This document shows positions 1-12,645 of a stretch of DNA of 64,000 nucleotides, in pieces (the first letter of the stretch is position 1; every line of letters begins with the position of its first letter). Source of the stretch: Paramacrobiotus metropolitanus (Eukaryota > Tardigrada > Eutardigrada > Parachela > Macrobiotidae); the NCBI RefSeq assembly GCF_019649055.1, contig NW_026570336.1:310001-374000 (forward strand), written 5' to 3'. Position numbers and translations under genes: made by a program. The notes under the pieces were generated by a model. It made no database searches and had not been told where the DNA came from. It saw only the letters and a list, made by a program, of their open reading frames with translations.

Positions 1-2283
1 TAAATAAGATTACACACAAAATTGTAGAGAAACTGCAATAGAAATTAATATTTCTTGTGTTGTGACTGAGTAGTAGGTATCATGCTTCGAATTCTCGCAT
101 CATAGTGGCAAGAGACAGACGAGGACTGAAAACACTTTTATAGTGATCATGAAGGCTTTCATGATCAGTAGAGACTGTAGAGCTAACCCGCCGGATGCTG
201 CAGTAACCGGCGGGTGTTCAGTGTCAACTTAATAAATGAAATTAGGCGACAAATTGTTTTCTTGCATCGTTTGCGCCAGTGTCAATATGTCAATCGTGGA
301 AATTTAATACATGTTAGCCATTATCCGCCTATGCGGTAAGAACAAGTACCCGTAGTTATTGAAATCCACAGACACAGCCTAGATGGAAGAATTTTCGATC
401 ACTTCCAAGCGAGATAACTCGCTTTTTATTTTCTGTAGGTGCAGCTGTGAAAACAGCGAACGGTGCAACTGGGCTACCATTTCCCACTTGTCTGCGGCTG
501 TTCGCTCATTATGAACTTCCGGTTACCCATGAGTCTGTGGCACTGTGTAATGCAACATAAATAAGGCTGTGTTAATATCCAGCGTGGGTACAGTACTTGT
601 TTACCGGAACCATCAGCGTACAGTTACACAGTGGGCCAGCAGCTAATACGGTGCACACTACGTAGTACGCAGCTGTACAAGCTTGTCCCGTAATTTTCAT
701 CGCATCAGCACAGTGACAAATGCAGAATCACGGGCTACGTCAAACCCCATTCAACGGCTGTCGAGTACGGCGCGCCACGCCACACGAATTACGCTCTACA
801 AGCATTTGAAATGCATGCATGCCAAGTGGAGGAGGAAAGGATAAATAATTTGGTTGTTTTTTAAACGTTTAAATTCAGATCATTTTTATTAGTATGACCG
901 CGGATGCTAGTGTTATATGTCAACTTGATGGATATTGCCGAATAAAAATTACAATGACAAACTACTCATATAAAATAAAATATTTACTTTTTCCCTTTGT
1001 ATTTACCTATCTGAAATCTAGAGAGGCGCGGATATAATATTGCTAATAACGGCAGTAGCCATAATTGTGTAATTGCAGTTGACACTCAGTTCTAGCAGCA
1101 CTCTACGCTTATCCTCTAAATTATTATAATTATATTTATTTTAAACCGTTATGACATTTGTATAAATGGCATTAATATGGTATAACAGACGGTTATAAGT
1201 GTTATTTCGTTTACAGATACTTATATAAATGAAAGCGTGCCTTGTACCGCAAGATCACCTCTCAAAAACTTCAAGTTTTTGCATTCGGATTATTTTAAAA
1301 TGTACGAAACTATTACTTTAGAGCGAACGTAATTAATTTTTATATGCATAAGAAGTGCGAGCAACGATCATCCTGTCTTTTGGGTCCACTTTATTAAATG
1401 CTGAGGACAGCGGACGTTATCGAATTTTTCCGGCAGCTTTGCAATGTGATCGGTGACCGTTCCAGATTGCAAGATCATTCGCAGGATGCAGTGGCGGTCA
1501 CATATGGAGTAAGCAACGCAAAAATGCGACAGTTCTCCGTATATGTACAGCAGTAAGTTATGTACAGTGCACATTATTGCCAAGTTTTGAAAACTGATCC
1601 TTTTGTCGTTACGACTGCGGTTACTATCTTTAAATTTCAAACGATCGAACACGAAAATTTCTGGAAGACATGCGTCTGATCGTTAAACCGTATGCTTTGT
1701 ACCAGGTATCGAGCTAGATCGAAGCTAAGGCCAATATCATCGCCAGCGCCGAACGTGTCGCCGTTTCGTTCAGAAACCAGATAGTCGTACTCGTGGCCGC
1801 CGGTATCAAGTACTTCATTATAATGGTCAGTAGTATTTGATTAGTATCCAATATTTGCGGTACTTCCACGAGGAGAATTACTGCCATTTTAAAAACGTTC
1901 CAAATACATGCGACCGGAATTATGCGCACATATATACTTAACTGGCGTTTTAATGTTTTGTTTCCATATCAGTTTGATACTGAACCCTGGTGGCGCGGTC
2001 CGGCCCATGAAGCATTCCTTAAACGGTTTAAGTTAAGATGAAAATACAGTACAGATTTCTTTTCGTAGACAGATACTGCTTCTACACCCTGTAGCCAGGT
2101 GCGCACAATAATATCCCTGAAGTACATTATACCTGAAGTATCTTATACAGTACCTGTTTAGCAATAATACATACATATTGCACCACTCCTGATGCTGCCA
2201 ATAATGAGATCTTCCAAAGCTCACTTCCGGCGCTTACTGCCTTGGGCTAACTGCGTTGCGCTTCCAGCTTTCTTAGAACCAGC
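1..2283. other. Gene-poor stretch, no supported gene
   Basis: No convincing gene is visible. A 9-bp perfect inverted repeat forms a hairpin at 186-194 and 207-215. On the minus strand around 1714-1929 there is a hydrophobic peptide that vaguely recalls a transmembrane helix of a seven-helix receptor. It has no ATG (it opens with GTG) and ends after about 71 codons, so I do not call it a gene. Short open frames elsewhere look random. Confidence 0.5.
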
Positions 2284-2480
2284 GTGCACGTCTGGCGCGG
2301 CCAAGGTAGTCAGCTGCGAATTCGCCTGGTCGTGTCGAAGCGTTCAGCGGCGGCCACAACTCATCCAGCCCAAAGCGTACACAGACATATTTCTTTACGG
2401 CGACGAGAAGAACCCTCCGGAGTGCTGCGGGGACCTGACCTGATCATCCCCTTCGATTGCGCAACGACCGGCCAGGACGC
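2284..2480 (+). pseudogene. Degenerate coding fragment shared with 13230-13300
   Basis: The plus strand encodes a fragment with the readable pieces DIFLYGDEKNPPECCGDL and, in another frame just after, FDCATTGQDAML. The second piece recurs at about 13257-13300 as FDCAKAGKDALL, in similar DNA context and again next to the same fold-back repeat. I do not recognise the parent protein. Frame changes within 200 bp and two diverged copies next to a dispersed repeat suggest a decayed gene fragment carried with that repeat. The possibility that both are chance reading frames inside a repeat remains open. Confidence 0.25.
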
Positions 2481-2486
2481 CATGTT

Positions 2487-3260
2487 GTGGGAAGTGGACC
2501 GGTACATCTACCAAATTTGTGTACATATTTGTCGAAACACTCATTTTTTCTACTCATTATGTGCTCATATCGATATTCTTTACATATTGCTAGTTATCGC
2601 ACTCAACAACGGAAATTGTTTTCACGCTGTACTTGTGTTGCACCATTTTTTAAAATTTTAAAATGTTTGAAATATATTTTTAAAAATTCGAGAACAATTC
2701 TCGGACCACGGTTTTGTGTAGAAACAAGTGCCACAATTATGCGCGTTTATGTGTCACATTCCAAGAAGATCTGCGCATAATGAAACCTCTGTTACACCTG
2801 TTTGCGTTTCAGTATTTTGAAATTCTCTTACAGTTAAATCTTTCCCAACCGGAAGTTGCACACGCAAACGGCTTTCACGCACCTGAATGCAACAGATCCG
2901 ACTAAATGAATCAAGAAACAATACGAAAACATGAAAAGTATGGAAAAGCGCGAACATAAAAGTTTTCGTGCATGCAGACAAATTTAGTACCATGCCGGGT
3001 CAGTTCCTTAAGCCACTTTGTACAATGTCAGTGCACCATCCTGCTTGAACGCATGTTGTCATCGATACCTAAATAAAATCAACCGCATATTTTCGATATT
3101 TAACATTAGCTGTATTACCGCATATCATTGCTGTCAAGGGGATACTTGCCGTACATTCCGGTGCGTCACGCGGCTGCGTGATCGCAGCCTGACTGCGTCA
3201 GTATGACTGTTTGTTTCACAACTGTTTTCGCCGTTAATCGCCTCCCGATCATGGTACACG
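2487..3260. repeat. Dispersed fold-back repeat, copy 1 (degenerate)
   Basis: It opens with a GGAAGTGG-CCGGTACAT-type end also seen at 39731 and, inverted, at 47922-47947. An inverted counterpart with GTTTTCGTGCATGC and GGTACCATG-like endings lies near 2950-2995. It is followed by about 250 bp containing AAATAAAATCAACC and CTTGCCGTACATTCCGG, which recur at 13860-14095 and 23870-24110. It is diverged from the other copies and seems old. Confidence 0.6.
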
Positions 3261-6020
3261 TTGCGGCGAGCGTGGCAGATGAGGAAGAACATAGATTATT
3301 TTTTACCTTACCCGCCGCATTACTTGGTGGAGGGGAAGCACAATTACGATTAATTTTGTCAGTGGGGTAACTTATATTCTGACGTTTATTGCATTGTTGC
3401 GCATTGACACTTTCATAAATAGAGCCAAACGGCTGCGTATCTACGAACTGACCTTATCATCGTTTGTTCTATCTGTGTATCGAAATAATTAACGCTGTAA
3501 CTCCTGTGTAGTAAGCTGATGATGCTCTTGATTATTATCAGCGAACAACGTCCCATATTACGAAAATGCGAATTGTAATGACAAGCAATAATACTAATTC
3601 TCTCGTATGTCGCTCTGAATACGACAGCGATAGTTGAAAAGGATACAGTATGACGTGTAGAGTTTTGCAAAAATTTTGTAGAAAACAACTGAAAATATCT
3701 ATGCGATGCGATGATTGCTAATATCCATGTGAAGCATGTACGGAAACTCTTTTGATGATTGGGGCGAGCGCAATCACAAACTGACACCCATCAACGCAGC
3801 AGGAACTGCCGATGCTAACTGCAGTCAATAGTGAATATATTATATACAAGTGAATTTTGCTTTCCGTAACTACACCAATGCATGTATTAGACTGGAGGTA
3901 ATTTCAGTCATAAACGCGACTGTAATCAAATTTGTAGTTCTGGGAGGAATTGTACAGACAGAAATTGTATTATTGTAAGACAAGGAAGCACATCAGAATA
4001 TCGTTATCGATAGTAATGCACGTAAATAGGCATCTTAACTGACAAGAAGGCTGCTTGCATGTTGTCGAAGCAGCGTTGGGCTGAATGCGATAAGAACAAC
4101 GGCGGGCGATTCGTGGTTTTCGGAGAGATGTCAAATCTATCGATGACGACGGATAACCGTGGGCAGTTAATTGGCACTATCTCTCACGTTTTCAAGTACT
4201 GTACGTGTATTTTAATAAGACATGAACAGCAACAAGCCCGGATGTAGAATGACATGAAAATATACAAAGAATACAATTATCACCAATCCCTGTTGCTACG
4301 GCAGAAGTACAACAAACAAATATAAAGGTCATTCAGTACGACATTACAGTATTACATTATCTCTGTCGAGATAATGCAGACCGCTTTTCTTCTTCTTACT
4401 GCCTTGGTACCGGAAGGGAAGTCTTGGTGGGAAGAGAACTAAATACTTCCCTCCAATCTCTCCCAACGGGGACCTTTACGCAGGAAATTGTACCTCCTTT
4501 ATCCTTATAAGGATCAAGCAACTAGAATTTTTTGGTTTAAAAGATAAATCCCGCGCGCCGGATAATGCAGGCAGCCATCACGAAAATGATAACGAGTGAC
4601 AACGACACAAACACCAGCCACACAATGCTGAACATAAGGATAATCGGGCCATGCTTGGCCTGATCTCCCGTCCTTCCAACTTTGTGTGGCCAATTGTCAA
4701 CTATAATGATTATACTTGTCATAATTATTGTCAGTCGAGATTTCAAAGTAGCGACGTAATAAACGCGGCTGTCGTCATTAATTTCTGTATGCAATCGTTA
4801 TAACGTCCCCTCCATTTCAGTTATACGGTATATATATCCAGCACAGCCACGTCTGGCCAGTTGAGAGGATTCTCCCAAGAAAATGTTCCGGCTGAAGTGC
4901 ACAGAGTTCGGCAGAAGCGCAGTCTGAGTTAGCAGTTTCCTTCCGTAACGCTTGGTGCTTGGGAATATCTGTTGTAATCATTTCTGATATCCTTGCACCG
5001 CAAGTAGGGAAACGCGTTCGATGACTTGGACAAGCGTAAGCATAAAATACCCCCCTCGATGCATCAGGAAATGCCGGTGTTTCCTTCGATCTAACGCAGG
5101 CGTTAATTACAGTTACGTTCTGGAATTACTGGGCGGTTTTCCTGTGATGTAGACAAATGCATACCCCAGCAAGCGAAAACTTCGACTTATCGTATGTAAG
5201 TGCGCTGGTCTGAAAATACGGCGAAATCAAACAATTTCACTTTATTTTCTACGCACAGACCTGTTGGTTGGAATGAGCAAATTTCTTTATCATTCTGTAA
5301 AGCATTACAACGCCAGCAACGCAAACACGGAGAAGTCAACTGTGGCGATAGGTTAACCAATGTAGCTACAAGAGTAGAACTATGTTAAGGCAATGCTGAG
5401 TTAATAATATGTAATATGAACCTGTGTTCAGTGTGTTGACTGTTGTCTTCGTGCTATCTCTAAATGACAAACAGGAGATTGACGCAAAGTAAATCGCACT
5501 GTATCAATCGAAGCCGATTAAGCAACACGCCGCGGCTGGCTGTTGCACCATAAAGATGTCTGGGCGTAGCGATTAAGTTCGTAGACTATGGAAGATGACT
5601 ATAAGTAGCCTAGTAACTTGCCTGTACATACACCTGAGAAATACATACAACTGGCAGTTAAAAAGTACACAGAAACGTTAACCGGCGCACTCCGTGGACT
5701 GTAACTACTGGAGATCCTGTATAGTGGATGCACATGCCTTAAAGACAGTGGATTCTGACGTAATATCCTTAAAACACGTACATTCTTAACCGGAACCGGA
5801 ATATCCAGGTAAATTAACCTACTGGCCACATACAGTCCCGCTCTGCACGAAACATAAACCTGGATAATAATTGCAGAATCGGTTTAAGTTTTAACCGTTG
5901 GTGTATTGGTCAACCACGTTTCACTGCGATCCCTCTTTAACACTTCAACGGTATATTTGTTTCTCCGTGGGAGAAACACATATGAATTACTGTACGTTTT
6001 TCTTAAAACCTGATTTTTTG
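3261..6020. other. Intergenic, no supported gene
   Basis: I see no gene. A segment near 3270-3310 (GGCAGATGAGGAAGA) recurs at 24709-24745, so part of this belongs to the dispersed repeat context. A minus-strand hydrophobic peptide at about 4537-4780 could be a transmembrane exon, but it has no in-frame ATG near its start and no clear partner exons. The end of the stretch carries a plausible 3' splice site, TTTTTTGCAG, ending at 6023, just before the next gene. Confidence 0.45.
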
Positions 6021-6041
6021 CAGTAATCGACTACGACCAAG

Positions 6042-7538
6042 ATGACCTCGCTGGCCCTTGTTCCGGTAGCTGCTGTCGCCAAACTGATCGGAAAAACCAT
6101 AGCGTTGAAAGCGGGAAAGGCCGCGGTTGTGAAGCTGAATGAAACACTAGATCGCGGCGATCCCGCAACGAAGGATGCCAGAGAGACTGCGGCCTGGTAT
6201 TTGCTAACATTTGATCAGAAAGTGGAGCTGCGAGATATTGAACGCCGACTGGAAAGTGCCGTCAGCGAAGCGAGAAGTTCAATAAAAAGTGACATCTCCC
6301 GAATCGACGCCCTGATAACATATAGAAATATTGAAGTAGGTTTGCATCTTTTATGGGAAGCGATGGAGGAGCTGGCAGCGGCTGGGGAAGCCACCTACGG
6401 GGGGCGGCGTTTGGAGTTTTTCGCAGCGTATCAGCGAAACAATCCCAAAGAAATGCTGAGCATTTTACTGCATGATGTCACCGGAAACGAAGTAACTGGG
6501 AGGTTTCTAACGTCAGTGATTGAGAGTTGCGATTATCCGGTGTTCGAAAAATGGTGCGACTGCATTGCGCTGGATGTGATGAAAATGCTGCTCTGCATGG
6601 TGGTGTACTACAATGCCAAACTGGAAGCGGAAGATAGCCATCATAAGGAGAAAATTCTTATGGCCGAAGACTTTAAAAAAGCCGGCGAAAAGGCTCAGCA
6701 AATTTTGGGCGCCCTGGAAAAAGGCAAAAATCTATCGCGTTCCAAATGTTTTACGGGGCCGGAATCAGATCTGATCAAATGTGTGGATCAGTTTTTCCTC
6801 GATGTCTGTGAAAAGCAGCCGAAGCAAAATAATCAAGAATGTGCTGAACTGCTGGCCAGACAACTGCAGGAGACTTACGCATGGATGGATTGGTCAGTCA
6901 TCGTTGTCGCTGATCGCTCCGATAAAATGCGGAATTTTCTCGTCTACTCCGCAGACTTCAAAGATAGTCTGCACATTTCGGAATCAGTGCATACCAAAGC
7001 TGTGATGCCCTGGATTCCCAATGCCGTAAACAAACCATCGCACCGGGTAATTTCGCCGGGTCGCGAGTACGGCATCGTTATCTGCCGACGCCAGTACAGC
7101 TATGTTCTGTCGGAACAGCAACAGCGTTTGATCGCGGTCTTCTGGAAGAGAGCCGGTGGAACGGATCCTTCGTATTCTGATCTGCGGATATGTGAGCGGC
7201 AAGGGAGATTGAGCTATTTAAATGCTTATAAATTATACACGTTGCTAAAGCGCAAGGAACGTGTAATACAGGAAGAATCGCCGTTATATGGTTCTCCCTA
7301 CGAATCCATCGTAGCGACGCTGGACGGGGAAGACCTTTATCCAATGGCGACCTTAAGCATTTACCAAAAGGTTCTAAACCTGGGAGTTTATTCAGTGGTG
7401 CGCAGTGGAAAGCAGGATCTGCGCTGGCCATTCAACATATTCTACGAATATCTAGACAAAGTGGGCACATCGGCATTATTTATATGGCCTATGCCGAACA
7501 AATCGCCGGGTAAGGAGTTCTCAAATGTTGCTACCTAG
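6042..7538 (+). CDS. Uncharacterised 498-aa helical protein, single coding exon
   Basis: An uninterrupted 498-codon frame starts at an ATG 19 bases after a strong 3' splice site (TTTTTTGCAG ending at 6023), so the gene probably has a 5'UTR intron and one coding exon. I do not recognise the family with confidence. The first 30 residues are hydrophobic and alanine-rich (MTSLALVPVAAVAKLIG). Residues 40-240 are rich in charged amphipathic helices with a Cys/Trp patch (FEKWCDC). The C-terminal half looks globular and mixed alpha/beta. The arrangement of a hydrophobic N-terminus followed by long helices loosely recalls Rapunzel-like or other helical bundle proteins of animals, but no diagnostic motif is present. 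Composition and frame integrity make it very likely a real gene. Function is unknown. Confidence 0.8.
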   Translation: MTSLALVPVAAVAKLIGKTIALKAGKAAVVKLNETLDRGDPATKDARETAAWYLLTFDQKVELRDIERRLESAVSEARSSIKSDISRIDALITYRNIEVGLHLLWEAMEELAAAGEATYGGRRLEFFAAYQRNNPKEMLSILLHDVTGNEVTGRFLTSVIESCDYPVFEKWCDCIALDVMKMLLCMVVYYNAKLEAEDSHHKEKILMAEDFKKAGEKAQQILGALEKGKNLSRSKCFTGPESDLIKCVDQFFLDVCEKQPKQNNQECAELLARQLQETYAWMDWSVIVVADRSDKMRNFLVYSADFKDSLHISESVHTKAVMPWIPNAVNKPSHRVISPGREYGIVICRRQYSYVLSEQQQRLIAVFWKRAGGTDPSYSDLRICERQGRLSYLNAYKLYTLLKRKERVIQEESPLYGSPYESIVATLDGEDLYPMATLSIYQKVLNLGVYSVVRSGKQDLRWPFNIFYEYLDKVGTSALFIWPMPNKSPGKEFSNVAT

Positions 7539-8417
7539 CAGGCTGAGTAGCAGCGCAGGTTGAGAGCATTGGGCCAGTTAAGAATTATGCATTTCTTTCA
7601 TGAGATTAAGATAGGCACAGGCTGCACAGCGGATGTTCCCTCACCTAAGTGATTGTTTCTTATATGTCACTACTATGCGCCCAATAATCTTGAGTTGCCT
7701 AGTTATCTGCAATGGGCCCCACAATTTCTGGTTATAATAAGAAGGCTAATAATCTACAGTCTTAACAGTGTAATACTCGTACGGTAAAACATGCTATCAA
7801 AGAATCCGCCATGTGCAAGCATCCAGAGAAGAGAGAGAGTTACAATGTACATACAATCCTTTTTTTGGCGATGACCATCAAATTTCAACCACACCATCTC
7901 CATGTTCTACGTTAACATTTTCCAAACATTGCGAGCTTTCTTCCAATCGCCCAGGAAGGCATGCGCAGTTTAGGCTATCGAATATCTTCGAATCAGAATA
8001 CCGGGTACAAAGTACTCGTAGTTACGACACGGTCACCTTAACGAAAAACGCCGGCTTACTGCATGCTAAATCTGCGGCACCGGTTAATATAAATTTCTAC
8101 AATGAAGTCATGTCTTCGTGAAACTTTTGGTGCTTCAAAGACGAAGCATTTTAAAAGCGTATTTCTAAGGAAGATCTAGCTACTACAACACCGTTATTTC
8201 TTCGTGGATTTCAAATAAAGGGCAGCGAACGAACACACGATGCTGTGTATGCAACACGCAGTGACCTCGCCAGTCGCCACTACCCTAGCGGCCTCTGGCA
8301 CAGTATGAGGGATTACAACGCGAAAGATGAAAAACATATTCTAACGATTTGATATCAGCAAATAAGATTTTTTCTACTCAATAATATAGTATTTGTATTT
8401 AGTTTTAGATTGTGCAG
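7539..8417. other. Intergenic / upstream intron of next gene
   Basis: This probably holds the 3' end of the preceding gene and the upstream exon or exons and intron of the following one. I could not fix an upstream exon. A candidate ATG near 8240, followed by a GTATGA donor at about 8304, is possible but weak. The 3' splice site used by the next exon is most likely the CAG ending at 8417, with an alternative TAG ending near 8401. Confidence 0.4.
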
Positions 8418-9259
8418 AGTCGAACGGTGTATCTCAATTGGAAGGCTCCACTGGTAGAAGCTTCACTTCCGTTTGGAACGATTTTGCTGGAGTAGATCTG
8501 CGAAATTGGAAGCGATTTTCCGTCGGTAACGAGAATTCCTTATTGCCAACTGATATGTTATCGAGCGCCGTCGTACTGTCTACCGCTCCGAAATCCCCAA
8601 AGACAGCCGTTGTATTCTCCGGCTGTCGCTGGGTCGTCAATCCTCTGAGTGACGTCTTAGAGTTTTACCGAAAACCGGATAATGTTTGTGTCGATGCCGA
8701 CGGTAGGCTGCGTCTGCGTTTAACCGGCTCCGATGGGAAATGTTACGGCGCTTCCGTGCGAACAGAAGCGGAATTTGGTCTGGGCGTTTACGAGTTTAGC
8801 ATCGAACTGCCAGTGGATGTGTTTGATCAGAATGTCACCTTCAGTATGGGCACTAGCAGTGACAGTAAACGGTTCGCTGAATTTACTTTCGGAAAACGGA
8901 TAACGGATGCGCAGGAGCCGCTGATTTGCTGTCTGCAATCTGGCTTGACGAACGCCTATGGAAATACACGTACCACTCGCACCGGTGATGTTCAGTATTT
9001 TGATAGCAGTTGCGGCTTCTTCTCATTCGAAATAGCAAACGGTACAACGGTTTTCAAAATGCGGTACGTCCAAGAAAACCTTGTCAGAAACATCGACTGC
9101 ACCCACTGGAACACGCATCCTTGGATGAAAGAAGAGCCAGAAAATTCCCAAGGAAAGATATGTATGTCTCTATTTCTGCGTAATGGCCGGCCTCCGGTCA
9201 ATGGAAAAGAAATAGAAATTGTCATTAATTCCTTTGAATTCTATTCAAAGTCCGTTTAG
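8418..9259 (+). CDS. GH16/concanavalin-like fold protein, terminal exon (5' part missing)
   Basis: The open frame runs to a stop at 9257-9259. The only Met near its start is about 55 codons in, and the frame is preceded by a polypyrimidine tract and CAG (8415-8417), so this is a downstream exon and the start lies upstream. The readable order fits the beta-jelly-roll of glycoside hydrolase family 16-like proteins: a DGRLRLRL strand, a conserved Cys-Tyr-Gly segment, then FGLGVYEFSIELP and NVTFSMGTSSDS. The position where GH16 enzymes carry the Glu-x-Asp-x-x-Glu catalytic set reads EFTFGKRI, so the acid/base residues appear absent. I infer a carbohydrate-binding or structural role rather than hydrolysis. 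It is probably secreted, but the signal peptide would lie in an unseen upstream exon. The closest family style I know is bacterial, so horizontal origin is conceivable but unproven. Confidence 0.7.
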
Positions 9260-9744
9260 AGCCGTTGCGCTGTCTGTGTAATACCTGAAAGTGCAAAAAC
9301 GCATTTCAGTAAACATTGAGCTTGCCAGTTATTAGACAATTATGACTTGCCGCCTTCTTTGTTTCATCTATTTTGAATTACCCTAATTATCTGGCAAAAT
9401 ATAAGTGCGCATATAAATACGGACAATAAAGCTTCTACCTTGTAAACTCATAGCTGCGCTCCGGTCTACCAATGCACGCCCACGTGCATTTTTGCCTGTT
9501 TAGTTTTGTATATATCTTCATACTTTAATTTATTTCCGATTTAATAATACAGCTGATTAGTGGCCAACTTTTATGGGTCAATACACTCAAGCACATTCTT
9601 AAAAATAACTACGTAGGGACCGAGAAATCATAGCGCATATTACATGACCCCTGTACAAGTACGAGCCCAGTCTAGAAAAATGAATCAACGGACGAAATAG
9701 TTGCATAGCCAGTAGTAGTTGCCCCACTACCATGAATTAAAGGA
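9260..9744. other. Intergenic 3' flank
   Basis: No gene. An AATAAA at about 9425 is a plausible polyadenylation signal for the preceding gene. The rest is AT-rich and featureless apart from the approach to the mobile element. Confidence 0.4.
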
Positions 9745-10555
9745 AATGTCACCCCCTTTCACCCGCGTTACCTATAGCTTATAGGCACCCCCATACGCAC
9801 CCACTTTGTTGTATGGCGGACATCAGTTTGTTTAATAAATAATGCTACTTTATTTGCAATATGTATGGAGACGAGCATCGCTCACAGAAATACATTCAAA
9901 TGAAAAATTTGTCCCAGTTGGCACGAGAAGGGACCGTACATAACACACTCATGGCAGTTTGTTTTGTCACATAAGCGACAAGGTGATCGTTCGTCACTGT
10001 ATAGAACCACCGAGAGAGGCCGTACTTCCCGAGAACATCCTTCAACTACGAGTATCCATGCTTTACGGACGGGAAACGCGCCATGTGGACATTAAGTTCC
10101 AGGTGTGCAGCTTCCACGCAGCGTGCATGGCTAGCAGAGGTGCTAGAAACTGAAAACCAGTTGAGATTCCCAAAACGCACCGAACGCATACCAGCGAACT
10201 AGCAAATCGTCCAGGAAGGCGATATTTTCGTGCGCGTGGAAGATGCCGTGCGCATTCGATCTACGCTGGCTGACCAGCCAAACCGCCCCATTGGCGGATG
10301 GAGTGACCAGTACACTAATTTTATGTAAATGCGGGACCTAATCAATCGTCAAAACAATCTTTGTGTGACAAAAAAAACTGTCAAACAATTTTTGTCAGTA
10401 CTCTGAGATAAAAAATGAAAATGGGAGCCCATTGTCAGCGGAAAACTCGGGGTGCGAGAAATATCAAATGGAAAAGGGTTGCCTGTAGTAACAACATGGT
10501 GTAAAGAGGAGTGCGTATAGCAAACGGGGTGAAAGGGGCCCCCGCCTATAGTCTC
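9745..10555 (+). mobile_element. Small DNA element, copy A, with TATAGGCACCCC-type inverted ends
   Basis: The left end carries CCTATAG and TTATAGGCACCCCC with nearby CACCC runs. The right end carries the reverse: CGTATAGC, GGGGTGAAAGGGG and CCGCCTATAG. The same arrangement occurs in the better preserved copy at 51530-52280. An internal fragment near 10226-10310 encodes AVRIRSTLADQPNRP, matching AILIRSKLADQPHRP of the other copy, so both once coded for the same protein. Here the frame is broken, and an upstream piece at 9959-10153 reads as a separate fragment. I cannot assign the element to a named superfamily. Confidence 0.6.
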
Positions 10556-10626
10556 ACTGTAAATTAAGTTAATTAAATGCGACTTCCAGCGGCCATACTT
10601 GTTTACCAGAACCCTTACTAGCAGCG

Positions 10627-11193
10627 TACAAACTGGACTTCAAAGCCACGATAAAAGTCGGTAGATGGACGATACACACGAGCGATGCTGGAGAAATGGG
10701 ATCAGCGTTACAAGTGCTGGAAGATGCATGTCTGCCAATGAGCGAATAGGATTTGCGAGCGTTGCAGACCGCTCTGGATGCGAATGTTTTACCGCAACAT
10801 ACCACGATACAGGTGCTCAATCCAACGTAGTGAACGTACCCAAAGAATACACCGAATCCGGCGTGTGCCGAGTTATGGTTTATGTTACATGTTGTCAACT
10901 TGCTACAAGTATCTTTGATGCTCTGGAGCTTTTATGAAGCATGTTTGTTGCCAATACTGAAGGTCGCATTTTGCCTATTAGGCGCTAGGGCAGTGGCAAA
11001 CCGGTGATGCTCCAGCTGACCGCATCTCGCCACTGACGAGGATTCCGCTGGCAGATCTTCCGTTGGATTCCCTGCGGAAGTTGACGCTCTTTGCGTTGCA
11101 GTGGCACTTGCTACCGTCCAAGCCAAGGGACATGCATTCGTAGGAGACTGGCAAAGGACCATGGCATTTATATTGGAGATTTTTATTTGAATT
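10627..11193 (+). pseudogene. Decayed 3' part of a Tudor-like/F-box gene
   Basis: This is a close copy of the 3' part of the gene at 15283-17307 (its exon 2 end, intron 2 and exon 3). Matching pieces include LDFKATIKV, AGEMGSAL, RALQTALDAN and, after the intron, ISPLTRIPLADLP, SLRKLTLFALQWHLLP and GPWHLYW. The CAG/GTGCT donor and the TTAG acceptor are kept. Two in-frame stops break it: TAG at 10747-10749 and TAG at 11141-11143, the latter where the relative has TGG. Neither break is a frameshift. The F-box part is missing, and the copy begins about 70 bp after a mobile element. It is a truncated, non-functional relative. Confidence 0.85.
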
Positions 11194-12645
11194 TCAAATG
11201 TCTATCCCGGCTGTAGTTCTCGTGACATTCTGAAGCAACGAAATAAGGAGAACGCCTAAATTATTGTGTGCTAAAGTGATATTATTATAAGCTCGCTGTT
11301 AAATACATTCTAGTTGCCCAACTGAGTGTCTGTACTTCTACTTTGTGCCAGCAAGCATCGCTCAAACTTAATAATTGCGTATAGGGAAATCACGACACAT
11401 CTGTTTTATTCTCACCCGAACAGATGCGGATACGAGTCAGACAAGGTCCACAGCCAAACGATTCGTTTCCGCTTCACATAAGCTTCTTAGTTTTTTTAAC
11501 AAATTCTTTAGCTTCGTCCAGACTCTTACACACCGATACAGAACATGCAAATTGATGCAATGGCACACAGATTTCACTGATGACTATCTGTTTCCTTTTT
11601 TTGGTTATTATTAATCTTTATACATTTTCGGTATATCTTTGAATTTATTTTCATTTTACTAATTTTGTAAACATTTCATTCTTTTATCGAAATATGAATT
11701 AAACGCAAAACGAAACAGAACCGAAACACTGTATGTAATTGGCAACGAAGTTATTCTTAGTGCATGCAGACTGCGACAAGTGACACAACACTATCGTTCT
11801 CGAATTTTATTAAATACTAGTACGCACTTTCAAATAAAGCTGACATGAATTTGAATGGCGTTCGAAGATTGTTTGTTGTGCGTCTTACCTTCGTTGTGAC
11901 TGTGACGTTGCAATTAAACCAGACATGGAGTACGAGTCGAATACCCAAGCATATCCAAGCCGAATCCTAATTGCACGAGAGAGAACATAACTGCCCAGAA
12001 GCGGTTTTATCCTGCTCGGTTTTATTTTTATCCGAATTGTGCGCCTTTAGGTCTGCGGATCCGCAAAAGAGTACATTTCGGACAAAAATAAATACAGGCA
12101 CGGCTAGGCTATAATTGAGAAGCGCTGGTCGCCAACCACGGTTTCGTATAGTGATACCACGCATCCTCTCGAGGAATATGAGGTAAGGATGAACGACTTC
12201 AGAAAGGCATTAACCAACAGGTAACTGCAGTGAGCCCACGTTAACGCGGAATGTCGGCGAGTGGAATCCGAGAGAACATGCGTTTAGCAGCGGCATTACG
12301 GGTGCAGCGTGACATCGCGAGGTCGCTTTGCATCCATGGATATTGACATACCACGAGTGTGCACGGGCTTCCTGTACTGTGTCACGCCAATTTTGCTGAG
12401 TAAACTCTTTGTTAATGCTGATGTTTACATTATCTGTCCATACAGCAAACAGTTTCTAGTATCTGGATCGTCTTACTTGTCAGCTGTCGGTGATAATCTC
12501 TCAATTATATTAATTTTTACAACAAGCAAAGTAATATGTACCGTACAGATTAAACTCTCGGCGCATGATAACCGGGTTACGTGCAATGCATCAGTCATAG
12601 CAGTATCAGTATAGTGTAGTGGTCAATGTTGTAGAGATCCGCACA
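11194..12645. other. Intergenic, no supported gene
   Basis: I see no gene. Short open frames (for example 12309-12614) have no family features, splice context or composition that would support coding. Confidence 0.45.

Noticed and set aside
1368-1929. Minus-strand hydrophobic frames resembling pieces of a seven-helix receptor
   Set aside because: No ATG, two short frames that do not join at splice sites, and no conserved receptor motif beyond a vague D-x-x-R-Y-L in a third frame.
12600-12640. tRNA-like stretch (TCAGTATAGTGTAGTGGTCAA)
   Set aside because: Looks like a D-arm with box A, but no anticodon arm, T-arm or box B follows at the right spacing.
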